A stretch of 37,666 bases of DNA from CAZEDL01 sp964585245. GTDB lineage: Bacteria; Patescibacteriota; Patescibacteriia; Magasanikbacterales; GWA2-37-8. Below, one piece after another: positions 14,611 to 22,860 of this stretch. Position 1 is the first letter of the stretch. Every line of letters starts with the position of its first letter. The stretch lies in assembly GCA_964585245.1 (NCBI GenBank), contig CAZPCV010000007.1:1-37666 (forward strand). Reading direction: 5' to 3'. The notes beneath the pieces were generated by a model. It worked only from the letters and a program-made list of their open reading frames with translations. It searched no databases and was not told where the DNA came from. The position numbers and the translations under genes are program-made.

Positions 14611-15327
14611 TCACTGAACTTTTTGTTGTAAATAGTTCCCCAAAAGAGATAAAAAATTATCTGCTAGTTCCAAAGCAGTATGTTTATCCATTGATTCAAA
14701 GCTATCCAGTTTTAGAGTGCCAATTATTTTACTCGGGGTGGAGCGCTCTAATAAGACATAGTGGTCATCGCCATCTTTCCCTCGTTTTAAGGGAATAGCA
14801 TCCCTATCTACAATAATCATTGTGGGGCTACCTTTATCAGTTTGTTTATTAGTTTTGTAGCCATAACCCATGCCTAAGGATTTTTTATTAGTTCTAATAC
14901 CGTGGTGCGTATACCGCTGTACCATTAAGGCCAAATCCTCTACAAAAGATTCTGGATGATCGATAAAATAAGCAGGATCGGCTAGGGTGGCGTTCTCTTC
15001 TAAGCTACGCTTAACAAAAGTCGCCCCATTGGTATTTAATCTAGTTCCTTCAGTCAAGATTGATTCCACAAAACCTGTCGGAATAACTTGGCTATCATCT
15101 TTTAAGACTTTTTCCAGTGTAATATGAATGAAAGGCATAGGTATTTTTTGCGCAAGGCACTCGCCTAGAACATCATTGATCTTCTTTTTTAATGTATCAG
15201 GTATCTCTTTTGCCTCAATAAGGGCACGGGGCGGTTGGAATTCAGGTAAAGCATTTCTTTTAATTCCGGCCCTAGTTAAGGCATCTGCTAAACTTCTATT
15301 TTGTAAATTACGTTCAACTATATCCAT
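14611..15327 (-). CDS. unknown protein in R1/R2-flanked cassette A
   Basis: 238 residues, no signal peptide or membrane helix, no family I recognise. Visible segments are a Pro-rich start (FQPPRALIEAKEIPDTLKK), PMPFIHITLEKVLKD, a Gly/Tyr-rich piece (KSLGMGYGYKTNK), then MIIVDRDAIPLKRGKDGDDHYVLLE, here read as a beta strand, a charged turn and another strand. It ends in a helix (ALELADNFLSLLGNYLQQ). R1a abuts the 3' end and R2a lies about 130 nt upstream. The gene at 18259 has the same flanks but an unrelated protein. The base composition is AT-rich. Confidence 0.72.
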   Translation of the reverse strand: MDIVERNLQNRSLADALTRAGIKRNALPEFQPPRALIEAKEIPDTLKKKINDVLGECLAQKIPMPFIHITLEKVLKDDSQVIPTGFVESILTEGTRLNTNGATFVKRSLEENATLADPAYFIDHPESFVEDLALMVQRYTHHGIRTNKKSLGMGYGYKTNKQTDKGSPTMIIVDRDAIPLKRGKDGDDHYVLLERSTPSKIIGTLKLDSFESMDKHTALELADNFLSLLGNYLQQKVQ

Positions 15328-15459
15328 ACTACATTCGAGTAAAAGTTTTAATTTATAATCTGCTTAGTAATCTTACTACTTATTTAGCTTCTACTTATAA
15401 ATCTGTGATTTCTCTAAGAAACTCTATTTTACCTAAAAATACACAAATTACCAAATGAT

Positions 15460-15541
15460 AAAACTAGCAATTCGAGTGATCTGACGAATTCAGCTCCTAA
15501 TTGCACATAAAATAAAAGTTACTCACTTCGCAATGGGTAAC
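15460..15541 (-). repeat. flanking repeat R2, copy a
   Basis: It shares AAAACTAGCAA, AGTGATCTGACGAATT and CACTTCGCAATGGGTAACTA with 18937-19102. The hairpin GTTACTCA-cttcgcaa-TGGGTAAC (15518-15541) has a G-U where copy b has G-C. An outer inverted pair, CAGCTCCTAATT (15491-15502) and AATTAGGAGCTG (15565-15576), surrounds it. Confidence 0.7.
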
Positions 15542-15662
15542 TACATTTTTGAGCTTAGGATTTAAATTAGGAGCTGTTTTGGCAGAAATACGAGCTGACT
15601 AGGATTGCTTCACAGGTTTTCTTTTTTGCTAAAAGTTAAAATGGTGTTTGCCATTCAAACTA

Positions 15663-15691
15663 TTGACATATATCTAAAATATAGATAAAAT
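15663..15691 (+). promoter_or_regulatory. promoter and likely operator of the toxin-antitoxin pair
   Basis: TTGACA at 15663-15668, a 17-nt spacer and TAAAAT at 15686-15691. The inverted repeat TATCTA (15671-15676) / TAGATA (15682-15687) lies in the spacer and overlaps the -10 box, as expected for autorepression by the antitoxin. Confidence 0.7.
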
Positions 15692-15722
15692 ATATATAAA
15701 TAATTCTAAATTTTTCTATATT

Positions 15723-15998
15723 ATGACTACGCAAGTAATCTTTAAAATTGATAAAAAGCTTAAAGATCAAGCGATGAAAAAGGCCCAACACCAAGGCATT
15801 GCATTTGCCTCTATTCTTAAATTAGCCACAAAAGCCTTTGTTGACGGCCATTTAACACTTGGGTTAGTCGGCAGTGAAGAGTTTAATACTGTGACCGGCA
15901 AAGAAATTAATGGAGCTTTAAAAGATATTGCTCAAGGAAAAAATCTTTCCCCACGGTTCTCTTCTGCAAAGGAAGCTGCTAAATATTTAAATGCGTAA
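15723..15998 (+). CDS. RelB/DinJ-type antitoxin
   Basis: A 91-residue protein expected to bind and neutralise the toxin encoded directly after it and to repress their shared promoter. The N-terminus (TTQVIFKIDKKLKDQAMKKA) fits a ribbon-helix-helix fold: one strand, then two helices. The C-terminal half (GLVGSEEFNTVTGKEINGAL, then FSSAKEAAKYLNA) is the toxin-binding tail expected of this family. Only 3 nt separate its stop from the toxin ATG. Family level is inferred from the fold, size and pairing; no closer subtype is claimed. The pair lies between R2a and the unknown gene at 16431. Confidence 0.82.
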   Translation: MTTQVIFKIDKKLKDQAMKKAQHQGIAFASILKLATKAFVDGHLTLGLVGSEEFNTVTGKEINGALKDIAQGKNLSPRFSSAKEAAKYLNA

Positions 15999-16001
15999 TT
16001 T

Positions 16002-16256
16002 ATGGAACTGCAGTTCCATAAAAACTTTAAAAAGAGGTTCAAAAAATTACCAATAAAGATTCAAGAACAGTTCTACGAACGACTGGATTTATTTTTAGAG
16101 GATAAGACTAATAAAACTCTTAATAATCATTCGGTAGGAAAAGCCTATCCGGAATGTCGAAGCATTAATGTCAATGGTGATTATCGAGCGATTTTTCAGG
16201 ATCAGGGTGATGTAGCAATATTTATCACCGTCGGGACGCATTCTGATCTGTATTAA
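16002..16256 (+). CDS. RelE/YafQ-type mRNA interferase toxin
   Basis: An 84-residue basic protein, the normal size for ribosome-dependent RelE-superfamily toxins. The N-terminus is helical and basic (FHKNFKKRFKKLPIKIQEQF). The core shows SINVNGDYRAIFQ followed by DVAIFITVGTHSDLY, which are the usual GDYR and GTHxxLY marks of the YafQ/YoeB-like branch. It is directly coupled to the antitoxin gene and followed by a terminator at 16291-16321. It is intact, with no frameshift. Confidence 0.87.
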   Translation: MELQFHKNFKKRFKKLPIKIQEQFYERLDLFLEDKTNKTLNNHSVGKAYPECRSINVNGDYRAIFQDQGDVAIFITVGTHSDLY

Positions 16257-16290
16257 AAGTTTGCCTGCTGTTACGATAACCCCTACACGT

Positions 16291-16321
16291 AAAAATTCCT
16301 CTAATCTTAGAGGAGTTTTTT
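16291..16321 (+). terminator. terminator of the toxin-antitoxin pair
   Basis: TCCTCTA-atct-TAGAGGA followed by a T-run. Confidence 0.85.
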
Positions 16322-16430
16322 ATAAAACCAAATCAGTACTAAGACTATCTACCGTTTTTCAATCGTTAATCGAAAGCGGCTCCAGACAGAGTTTCTCTGA
16401 TATAGATAAGTAGTTTGTCCATCTTTGGAT

Positions 16431-17861
16431 TCAAATTTTCTCGTGAGCTACTTTCGAATTTTCGTATTGCCTAATTACATTCAAAGCTAGCAAGGTTGTT
16501 AAACCAATGCCATTTAATTTTGAGGGGTGAAATTGTGTATTTTGGCTCATCGTTTCCAAGACAGCAGTGTATGGCAGGGCTGCATGCAATGCCGCACAAC
16601 CAATTGTTTTAGTCTGGGGCACTGCTAAATCCATCGGTACTGAAGAGTCATCGGGGAGGCGTAGTAATTTAGAGCTTTCTTTCCGGCCAGCTTCTTGAGT
16701 GCCAGCTATGAGTTCGACACGAGGAACAGCGCCTGTATCAGAAGCCATTTCAAAAAACTCATCAGCTAGTGTTAAGCTATAGCTCATCCTAATAGCCATC
16801 AAATCGGATTGTAGGTGATCTGGCAATGTTTCTTCCTCGTCAATCAGATAGTGCAATCTAAGATAGGCGGATTGTAATTCATAGGTAAAAAATTTTTTAA
16901 CCTCAGATACTTCTAATTTGTCGATACACGGTGGCAGACGTCGACCCGTGAGGCTACCAATAAATAGCTCGGTATCTACTAACTCAGATTCCAAATCTAC
17001 TGCTGTATCAAAATATACAGGATCTTTTAGGCCCCACCTTTCGATTAATCCTAGTAAATCGGTTACTGTATTTCGCCGAATGGTGTTTAAGGTGCGTGTT
17101 GGCAAATCATGCAAATGCTTGGCCAATCGATCAAAAAGTTCTTTTTGGCGCGGTGATGCGACCTCTTTAAACTCATGTTGTACCAAACCTAAAGCTTGTA
17201 AAACTTCCTGACGAGCTATTTTATATAGCACTGGTAAGCTTTTCTCAAAACTGGGTCCGATCAATTCTGGATCTACTCGATCAGTAATAAATTTATGCAT
17301 TGCTAAAATATGATCTAGTCCTAAATCCAGAGCGCTCAGAACATCTTCATCTTCCCCAAGATCTTGCATTATTTTGAAAGCATTCGGTCGCTTTTCTTTA
17401 AAATCATTTTCAAAGTAATGATCAACATGTTGTCCAATAAGGCCTCGTAAATACAATTTTAATCTCGCATAGTTTAACTCTTCAAACTCGTCTTTGAGAT
17501 CCTCTGGGCCATTGAATTGAAAATCGTGCTCCCCACCAGCAAAGTAACCTGTGGCTTCAGCTGGGGCAAAAGAATCAGGCTTAATAGTCTCAACTAATTG
17601 AGGCAGTGAATCCATTAATAAACCAGTTTTCAGTGCGAAGATGATTTCTTTTTCTGTGAATCGTTTTTTTAACGACTCTAAGGAGGCCGGTTCAGTCGTT
17701 GAACCAACGAATTTCAAGCCATAGGTTTCGTGAATAATTTGACCTAGAACCCTGGGACTAACAGTATTTTCCGCTCGAGTCTTGGCAGCATCTTCAGATC
17801 CGTTAGGTTGCTCATGTCGTTCTAAGGACATAGTAAGATTAGATTGTCGTAATTTTATCAT
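16431..17861 (-). CDS. unknown large helical protein
   Basis: 476 residues with no export signal, no membrane helix and no family I recognise. It reads as mostly alpha-helical and acidic. Examples are LKDEFEELNYARLKLYLRGL (about 122-141), DVLSALDLGLDHILAMHKF (about 174-192) and RLAKHLHDLPTRTLNTIRR (about 250-268). An ATG ten codons in (at 17831) is an alternative start; neither has a clear ribosome binding site. The AT-rich composition is like the local accessory region. It lies between the toxin-antitoxin pair and R1b, so any recombination between R1a and R1b would remove it together with cassette A. Confidence 0.72.
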   Translation of the reverse strand: MIKLRQSNLTMSLERHEQPNGSEDAAKTRAENTVSPRVLGQIIHETYGLKFVGSTTEPASLESLKKRFTEKEIIFALKTGLLMDSLPQLVETIKPDSFAPAEATGYFAGGEHDFQFNGPEDLKDEFEELNYARLKLYLRGLIGQHVDHYFENDFKEKRPNAFKIMQDLGEDEDVLSALDLGLDHILAMHKFITDRVDPELIGPSFEKSLPVLYKIARQEVLQALGLVQHEFKEVASPRQKELFDRLAKHLHDLPTRTLNTIRRNTVTDLLGLIERWGLKDPVYFDTAVDLESELVDTELFIGSLTGRRLPPCIDKLEVSEVKKFFTYELQSAYLRLHYLIDEEETLPDHLQSDLMAIRMSYSLTLADEFFEMASDTGAVPRVELIAGTQEAGRKESSKLLRLPDDSSVPMDLAVPQTKTIGCAALHAALPYTAVLETMSQNTQFHPSKLNGIGLTTLLALNVIRQYENSKVAHEKI

Positions 17862-17968
17862 TTTTGCTAATTGAAAGCAATCTTTTGACCTTCTGCAAAG
17901 TCCAACGACGACACATGCCTGGGGTATGGATGGTACTATCTACTGTGAAAACGTATCAGTTGGATATA

Positions 17969-18236
17969 CTCATACCATCGTTTCAAATCTAACATTAACG
18001 GGTTTAAATTCTTAATACAGTGGTCTACAATACGGAACATCATTATTCAAAAGTGGTGTTTTTTGTTTAAGGTTAGGGCTGATTCGGAGTTTGCCACCTC
18101 TACTTTCAGAATTTTTGATGATTCGAGTGCTTGAAGTCAGTTTCTTCAATTAAACATTGGGTGAGAACGAGGTTTGCCAGGTTTGGAGGGTGGAGTGAGT
18201 GAGGATGAGACCCAATGGGAGTCGAACTTTCTTGTT
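17969..18236 (-). repeat. flanking repeat R1, copy b
   Basis: Full-length counterpart of 14323-14588 in the same orientation. The internal hairpin (18037-18065) keeps pairing through G-U changes. The tRNA-Glu-like word is CCCAATGGGAGTCGAAC at 18211-18227, one change from the tRNA. Confidence 0.8.
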
Positions 18237-18258
18237 CCCGCTTTTAACTCTCCTAAGC

Positions 18259-18825
18259 TTATTCCTGAAAAGTAAATGTGCTCGTTTGCACGTTCAACCT
18301 GAAGTCAATTTTCCACTTTCCTCCATAATGATTTTCAAGGACAGACAATCCTTGCTGAGCATTGCCTGGCGCATAGAGTATGAGTGCTCCGTCTTTTTTA
18401 GCGTCGTTGGAAACGGTGTAGTAGGTTAAATCAACAAAAATAGAGGCGGATTGTTTTTGACTCGGCTTCAGTTCTATCATAGCGACACTATGGTAGTCGC
18501 CTCGATATCCTACCTTGGACAGAGAATCATAACTGCGAACGTCACTAAAAGTGGCTGCAGGAACAAGATCAAAAAATGATTCTTCACCACCAAAATGTTC
18601 GGCTAGTCTTTGACCAAATTTTTGAGTGGCATCCTTACAATGGTTCGTATAATCTTCTTGAACCATTGATCGTAACGCAAAAACGCACTGTTCGGCCCCT
18701 TCCTCACCAACGAGTGGCGTTAACCATTCCGTTAGCCGGTGCAAATCTTTTTCCGACGTAACAGAAATTTCCAAGCGTTGGGGAATAGATTGTATATCTC
18801 TGTTTTCAGGTGAACGTAATGGCAT
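18259..18825 (-). CDS. unknown protein in R1/R2-flanked cassette B
   Basis: 188 residues, soluble, not recognised. The first half is helical (KDLHRLTEWLTPLVGEEGAE, then QCVFALRSMVQEDYTNHCKD). The second half looks beta-rich (GDYHSVAMIELKPSQ, then SASIFVDLTYYTVSNDA, then ALILYAPGN, then WKIDFRLNVQTSTFTFQE). There are two Cys residues, at about 47 and 63. No similarity to the cassette A protein is visible, although both genes have R1 at the 3' side and R2 at the 5' side and point the same way. The start is the first ATG of the frame. Confidence 0.72.
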   Translation of the reverse strand: MPLRSPENRDIQSIPQRLEISVTSEKDLHRLTEWLTPLVGEEGAEQCVFALRSMVQEDYTNHCKDATQKFGQRLAEHFGGEESFFDLVPAATFSDVRSYDSLSKVGYRGDYHSVAMIELKPSQKQSASIFVDLTYYTVSNDAKKDGALILYAPGNAQQGLSVLENHYGGKWKIDFRLNVQTSTFTFQE

Positions 18826-18936
18826 ACTCTAGCTTTTGATTAAAAGTTGTTTAATTCTAGCATATGAACGAAATCCAGCACAGAGGACTTTCTTTTGTTC
18901 ACCTTCTCCCCTAACCCTACAGCAATCCCCTAGTTT

Positions 18937-19110
18937 TAAAACTAGCAAATGAAGTGATCTGACGAATTTCAGCTGTAAACTGACGTAAAATAAGCGCTGC
19001 CATAGCGCTTGAAATTGCGTCGGGCCTCGAAAAAGAAAATAAATTTTCTTCTTGCTCAACCCTAGCAATTATAACAGTTACCCACTTCGCAATGGGTAAC
19101 TATTTTTTTG
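18937..19110 (-). repeat. flanking repeat R2, copy b
   Basis: It shares its two ends with R2a but has about 80 extra nt between them. It begins at a 16-nt palindrome, CTAGTTTTAAAACTAG (18930-18945), and ends with GTTACCCA-cttcgcaa-TGGGTAAC and a T-run (19077-19109). Confidence 0.7.
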
Positions 19111-19134
19111 TAATAGAATTAAAGCAAGTTCGTT

Positions 19135-21756
19135 CTAATTACCCACTTCACACATCTTCTCCAACGTTTTTTTAGACACGATCCCTGTCCCCTGCTTTAG
19201 TCCCCACGGCTGCAGAATATCAGCTGCATATTTTTCTTGGAAACGAATTACGGCCCGCCGGGTGGCCGGGCCAAAGTATCCGCTAGCCAGAGCTTCGGGA
19301 TAAACTACAGAACCTTGACGAGCTAGAAAAAGCTGCAGTTTTTTTACTGCACTGCCGACACTGCCCAAGCGAAGTACGCCAGTAAGTGAACAAGCAAAAA
19401 AGATTGATTTATTCGGCTCGACTATAACGATGGAGGTGGTATTTTTTTCCGGAGCAGCTGGGATTTGCTGTGTATCAGAACTGAGGGTTGCTTTTTTGGG
19501 TGCTGGAATGGGTGGAAAAATAGTGACGATTGACCCGCCAGTGGTGTAGGCGACTCCGCCACTGCCCGACTCGGCTTCTCCAAATAATCCGAAGGTAGAA
19601 AAACTTGGAGTGGCACACGTAATGGTTTTGGCATTTCTATCAACTGTACAATTATTTAACGCCGACCAGGCACCGTCATGATAGTGGTAAATCAACAGAG
19701 AAGATTCATTCAAACCCACAATTTCACTCGTTGTGTAGCGAAAAGTGATATCAATTGGAATATCAAAAGTTTCTACCGTTGTTTGTGCGTCCGCTAACGC
19801 CTTTAGATCAAAAACTATGCGGCTGGCGCTTTGTAGATGGCTACTAGGCTTGCCCACGCTGGCTACTACTGCCGCACTGCCCAAAGCTTTAATTTGAAAA
19901 GTGACTTGAGTATGACTCTGGGTAAATCGCGCTGGCGCCGAAAGGGATAGCGCAATATTGCCTTCGGTCAGGCTCGCACTGCTCGTAAGTGTGGTATCCG
20001 CCAGCGTGCTGGTGGAAGAAGAAATAGTCGCCCCGCCCACACAACCGGTCGTTGTAAAAGTGGCGGCGGTTGAGGTGGAAGTATTTGTAAAAATGTCCGC
20101 TGACACTGCTTTGTAATTATACTCTGTACACGGTAAGAGCCTGGAGATGATAACCTCATGATTTCGTGTAGCGGCGTCGCCCGTGTCGGCAAGCGCCGTA
20201 GAAGAAGCATACAAAGTATCAGGCGAATAAACTATTTGCGAAGAAGCATTTTCGTTGGTCTCCCAATTAATGACTGCTGTAACAGAACTTGGTACAGCGG
20301 CCACCGCAGAAATGGCTGGGGCTATGGTATCAATCGTGATTTCGCTGGTGACGCCCGCACTTGAAATATTGCCACTGATGTCTTGTGCGTATATAGCATA
20401 GGTATAACTGCCGTCAATAAGGCCAGTATCAACATAACTCGTTACGCTCGTGCTAATGGTGCTGGAAACAATGGAGTAAGGACTTCCGTTGTAACTCCGT
20501 TTTAAAGTAAACGACTGAGTGGTGGCGGGAATATCCCAATTCAAAGTCACTGCCGCAGCGCCGGCTGCCGCTGTGATTGTGGGGGCATTCGGCGGCGTAG
20601 TATCAATGGAAACTGTAGAGGTTACACCACTACTATAATATCCGTCGGATGTCTTATTGAACAAAGTGTAATAATACGTCCCATCAGCCAAATCCGCATC
20701 GGTAAAAGAAGACGTTAAGACGGATGATGTTACAGATGTACCGTCTGTAACACTTGCTGGATAATCGATGGTGCTGCGGCGTATAGTTACACCGCCATAA
20801 TCACTGTCGGTAACTCCGGTGTCCCAGCTCAAAACAGCACTGGTACTGCTTGGGGAAATGCTCAGATTGGAAATGGGGGTAATAGGCGCATACGTATTAA
20901 CCACCCCGCTGGTATTAACCGTGGTAATTCTGCCAGTGCTCGTACTAACATCCATCCCCAGCAGGGTAGCCGCACCTGTATTGACCGTCCATAAAATGGA
21001 CCCGCTGGCTACGGAAATTTTTCCGATCACCCCGCTACCATCAGCAAAATATACCGCACTCCCATCGGCAGACGCGACAATGCCTTTATTCTGGGCATAG
21101 CTGCTTAGCGCCGAAGAAATAAGGATGTCAGAGCCATTTAAATCACTCCTGTATATTCTTCTTGTGGACGTAAAATATAGTACCCGACCATTTCCATCGG
21201 CTGTGAGGCGCACCGCACTGCCGTTCAAAAGGGTGCTGGTAGGGACAGTTTTCTCTAAATTCGTATTGAGCGTTGCGACAGAAGTGGTTTTACTAATATA
21301 AAGGCTGTCACCGGGCCCAAAAGCAATATCCCCAACCGAACCCGTTCCGATTCCGACAGATGCAACTAAAGTGGCCACCGAACCAAGCACGGAATATTTA
21401 TACGCCGGACCACTAATCCCTGCGTTTATGGAAATATAGACGTTTCCATTTGAAACAACAAAATCACCAAACGAGCCGGAAATAAGCGGCGTGCTGTAGA
21501 CAACATTGGTAGAACTTGAACCATCGACCGAAATTATCGACATGGCTGTTGTGCCGCCAAGCACATACGTTTTGCCGTCAGAAGAATCAACTCTCACTTG
21601 CCGCGGAGTGCCTATCGTGGCCACATCTGCGGTTGCCGTTAATGTGGAGTTGTGGACAGCAACCGCGCCGGCGGGTTTTACGGTAACAAAAAAAATACCC
21701 ACTATTACAGACGCTAGCCACAACAAAACAACATTTATCTTTGCAAAATAACGCAT
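19135..21756 (-). CDS. secreted fibronectin-III protein with C-terminal peptidoglycan-binding domain
   Basis: 873 residues, exported. The signal peptide is about 1-32 (VVLLWLASVIVGIFFV, cleavage after AGA). Residues 40-290 are repeats of the kind QVRVDSSDGKTYVLGG and GDIAFGPGDSLYISK, consistent with a beta-propeller of the NHL/SMP-30 type. Three fibronectin-III-like domains follow at about 293-390, 391-480 and 481-575 (ISNLSISPSSTSAVLSWDTG; TITAAAGAAAVTLNWDIPA; AVINWETNENASSQIVYS). After a beta-rich segment and a Pro/Lys linker, residues 795-870 form a PG_binding_1 domain (LRLGSVGSAVKKLQLFLARQ, then YFGPATRRAVIRFQEKY). It probably sits in the cell wall and may bind host or sugar surfaces. It is a single-gene leftward unit. 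Confidence 0.88.
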   Translation of the reverse strand: MRYFAKINVVLLWLASVIVGIFFVTVKPAGAVAVHNSTLTATADVATIGTPRQVRVDSSDGKTYVLGGTTAMSIISVDGSSSTNVVYSTPLISGSFGDFVVSNGNVYISINAGISGPAYKYSVLGSVATLVASVGIGTGSVGDIAFGPGDSLYISKTTSVATLNTNLEKTVPTSTLLNGSAVRLTADGNGRVLYFTSTRRIYRSDLNGSDILISSALSSYAQNKGIVASADGSAVYFADGSGVIGKISVASGSILWTVNTGAATLLGMDVSTSTGRITTVNTSGVVNTYAPITPISNLSISPSSTSAVLSWDTGVTDSDYGGVTIRRSTIDYPASVTDGTSVTSSVLTSSFTDADLADGTYYYTLFNKTSDGYYSSGVTSTVSIDTTPPNAPTITAAAGAAAVTLNWDIPATTQSFTLKRSYNGSPYSIVSSTISTSVTSYVDTGLIDGSYTYAIYAQDISGNISSAGVTSEITIDTIAPAISAVAAVPSSVTAVINWETNENASSQIVYSPDTLYASSTALADTGDAATRNHEVIISRLLPCTEYNYKAVSADIFTNTSTSTAATFTTTGCVGGATISSSTSTLADTTLTSSASLTEGNIALSLSAPARFTQSHTQVTFQIKALGSAAVVASVGKPSSHLQSASRIVFDLKALADAQTTVETFDIPIDITFRYTTSEIVGLNESSLLIYHYHDGAWSALNNCTVDRNAKTITCATPSFSTFGLFGEAESGSGGVAYTTGGSIVTIFPPIPAPKKATLSSDTQQIPAAPEKNTTSIVIVEPNKSIFFACSLTGVLRLGSVGSAVKKLQLFLARQGSVVYPEALASGYFGPATRRAVIRFQEKYAADILQPWGLKQGTGIVSKKTLEKMCEVGN

Positions 21757-21825
21757 GTTTTTAGTATACTATTTTCTAGATTTCTCAACCAATAAAATTA
21801 TACTAGCTATTATGATTTATTACCT

Positions 21826-21909
21826 ATGACCGAAGCCGTTCGTGCTGCTGCAAAAGTTGGAATGGGGCAAAACAGAATAAAACCCAACACTAAAAAAGTG
21901 CAAAAATAA
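21826..21909 (+). CDS. possible 27-residue basic peptide
   Basis: ATG at 21826 to TAA at 21907-21909 encodes MTEAVRAAAKVGMGQNR followed by a Lys-rich tail. It lies in a 486-nt AT-rich gap and TATACT at 21800 could be a -10 box. It could also be a gene fragment. There is no ribosome binding site. Confidence 0.22.
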   Translation: MTEAVRAAAKVGMGQNRIKPNTKKVQK

Positions 21910-22242
21910 AATAATGAAAAATAAAAATGATAGTTTATTTTTTTATATTTCACATTATTTTTTTCAACTAAAAAAGAGCTGCTGAGCTCTACTTAATTTT
22001 TATAAAATTTTTCTGATCCATAAACAAAAATATTTTTTGCAATCCCTCCAAGGATACTAATAAATTTTAACATTAAAGGGGATATAATGCAACGAATTTT
22101 TACCCCTTCCTCAATGAATTTGAATGTAAATTATACTAACGCCCCTTTCTAAAATGATCGCCATTATCATTTTTACTAATTTTGTTGTAATAATATTTAT
22201 TAGCTGTATACTATCTATAGTTAATTTTTAACTGCAAATTTT
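21910..22242. other. AT-rich intergenic stretch
   Basis: No gene is visible. A short hairpin GAGCT-gctg-AGCTC lies near 21976-21989. TATACT-like boxes are frequent (for example TATACTATC near 22206), so the promoter of the next gene cannot be picked with confidence. Confidence 0.3.
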
Positions 22243-22746
22243 ATGACACTTGAAAACAACACCTTGTCCAACGGAAAAAAGCAGGCTATTATTTTCGCTA
22301 GCATTTTCGGGGGGCTACTCCTGGCGGGGGGAATTGCGGCTTTTTTCGTACTTTCTATATTATCGCCTCAACTCCAGGGCACCATAACCGTAGATGGCTC
22401 TCCGTTCACAACCAAGACCTGCCGATCGGGCAGTAGTTTTGGTTTTTCTGGAGTTCAGTTAGCGGATAGCGCTGATCGTCGTATACGAGTTATCACTGAT
22501 CCGGGTACCGGAGCTACGAAAATTGCCTTTTTCAATTTCAGAAAGCAAATCTTTATTAGTTGCCGCCACGNNNNNNNNNNAGCACAAACCGCAGGAGAAG
22601 ATCTTGGGCAGTGTGCAACGCTGGAAGCATCCCCTCAAAATAGTACGGTAAACGGAACCAAAAACCAGCAAGGTGCGATCACCTTTTCTTGTGCAGCTGG
22701 TCCTCATACTATTAGTGGCGCACTGCAGTTTAAAAACTGCCACTAA
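22243..22746 (+). CDS. membrane-anchored secreted protein interrupted by a 10-N gap
   Basis: About 167 residues as assembled. After a short cytoplasmic start, one transmembrane helix (about 13-40, AIIFASIFGGLLLAGGIAAF) leads to an outer domain. That domain begins LQGTITVDGSPFTTKTCRSG, then FGFSGVQLADSADRRIRVI, and ends with a Cys-containing beta-rich tail (AITFSCAAGPHTISGALQF). The LxGTVTVDGxxF-C-SG pattern reminds me of small secreted proteins of myxobacteria, but I would not name a family. The N run at 22571-22580 is an assembly gap, so the true length and even the frame across it are uncertain. Confidence 0.65.
   Translation: MTLENNTLSNGKKQAIIFASIFGGLLLAGGIAAFFVLSILSPQLQGTITVDGSPFTTKTCRSGSSFGFSGVQLADSADRRIRVITDPGTGATKIAFFNFRKQIFISCRHXXXXAQTAGEDLGQCATLEASPQNSTVNGTKNQQGAITFSCAAGPHTISGALQFKNCH
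22571..22580. other. assembly gap (10 N)
   Basis: Ten unknown bases inside the preceding gene. Ten is not a multiple of three, so continuity of the frame across it depends on the true gap size. Confidence 0.99.
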
Positions 22747-22860
22747 TCAGTTTAACTTAAACCTTGTCAAAATTACACGCCAAGCCTGCTAATCGTGCTT
22801 GACAAGTCTATTCATATCACGAAAGATAGAGATAGGGTTTTTATTTCTAAATTGTACTGT

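Noticed and set aside
22795..22860. Upstream start of the lipoprotein at 22861
   Set aside because: It would place 22 residues before a complete lipoprotein signal peptide and so prevent normal export.
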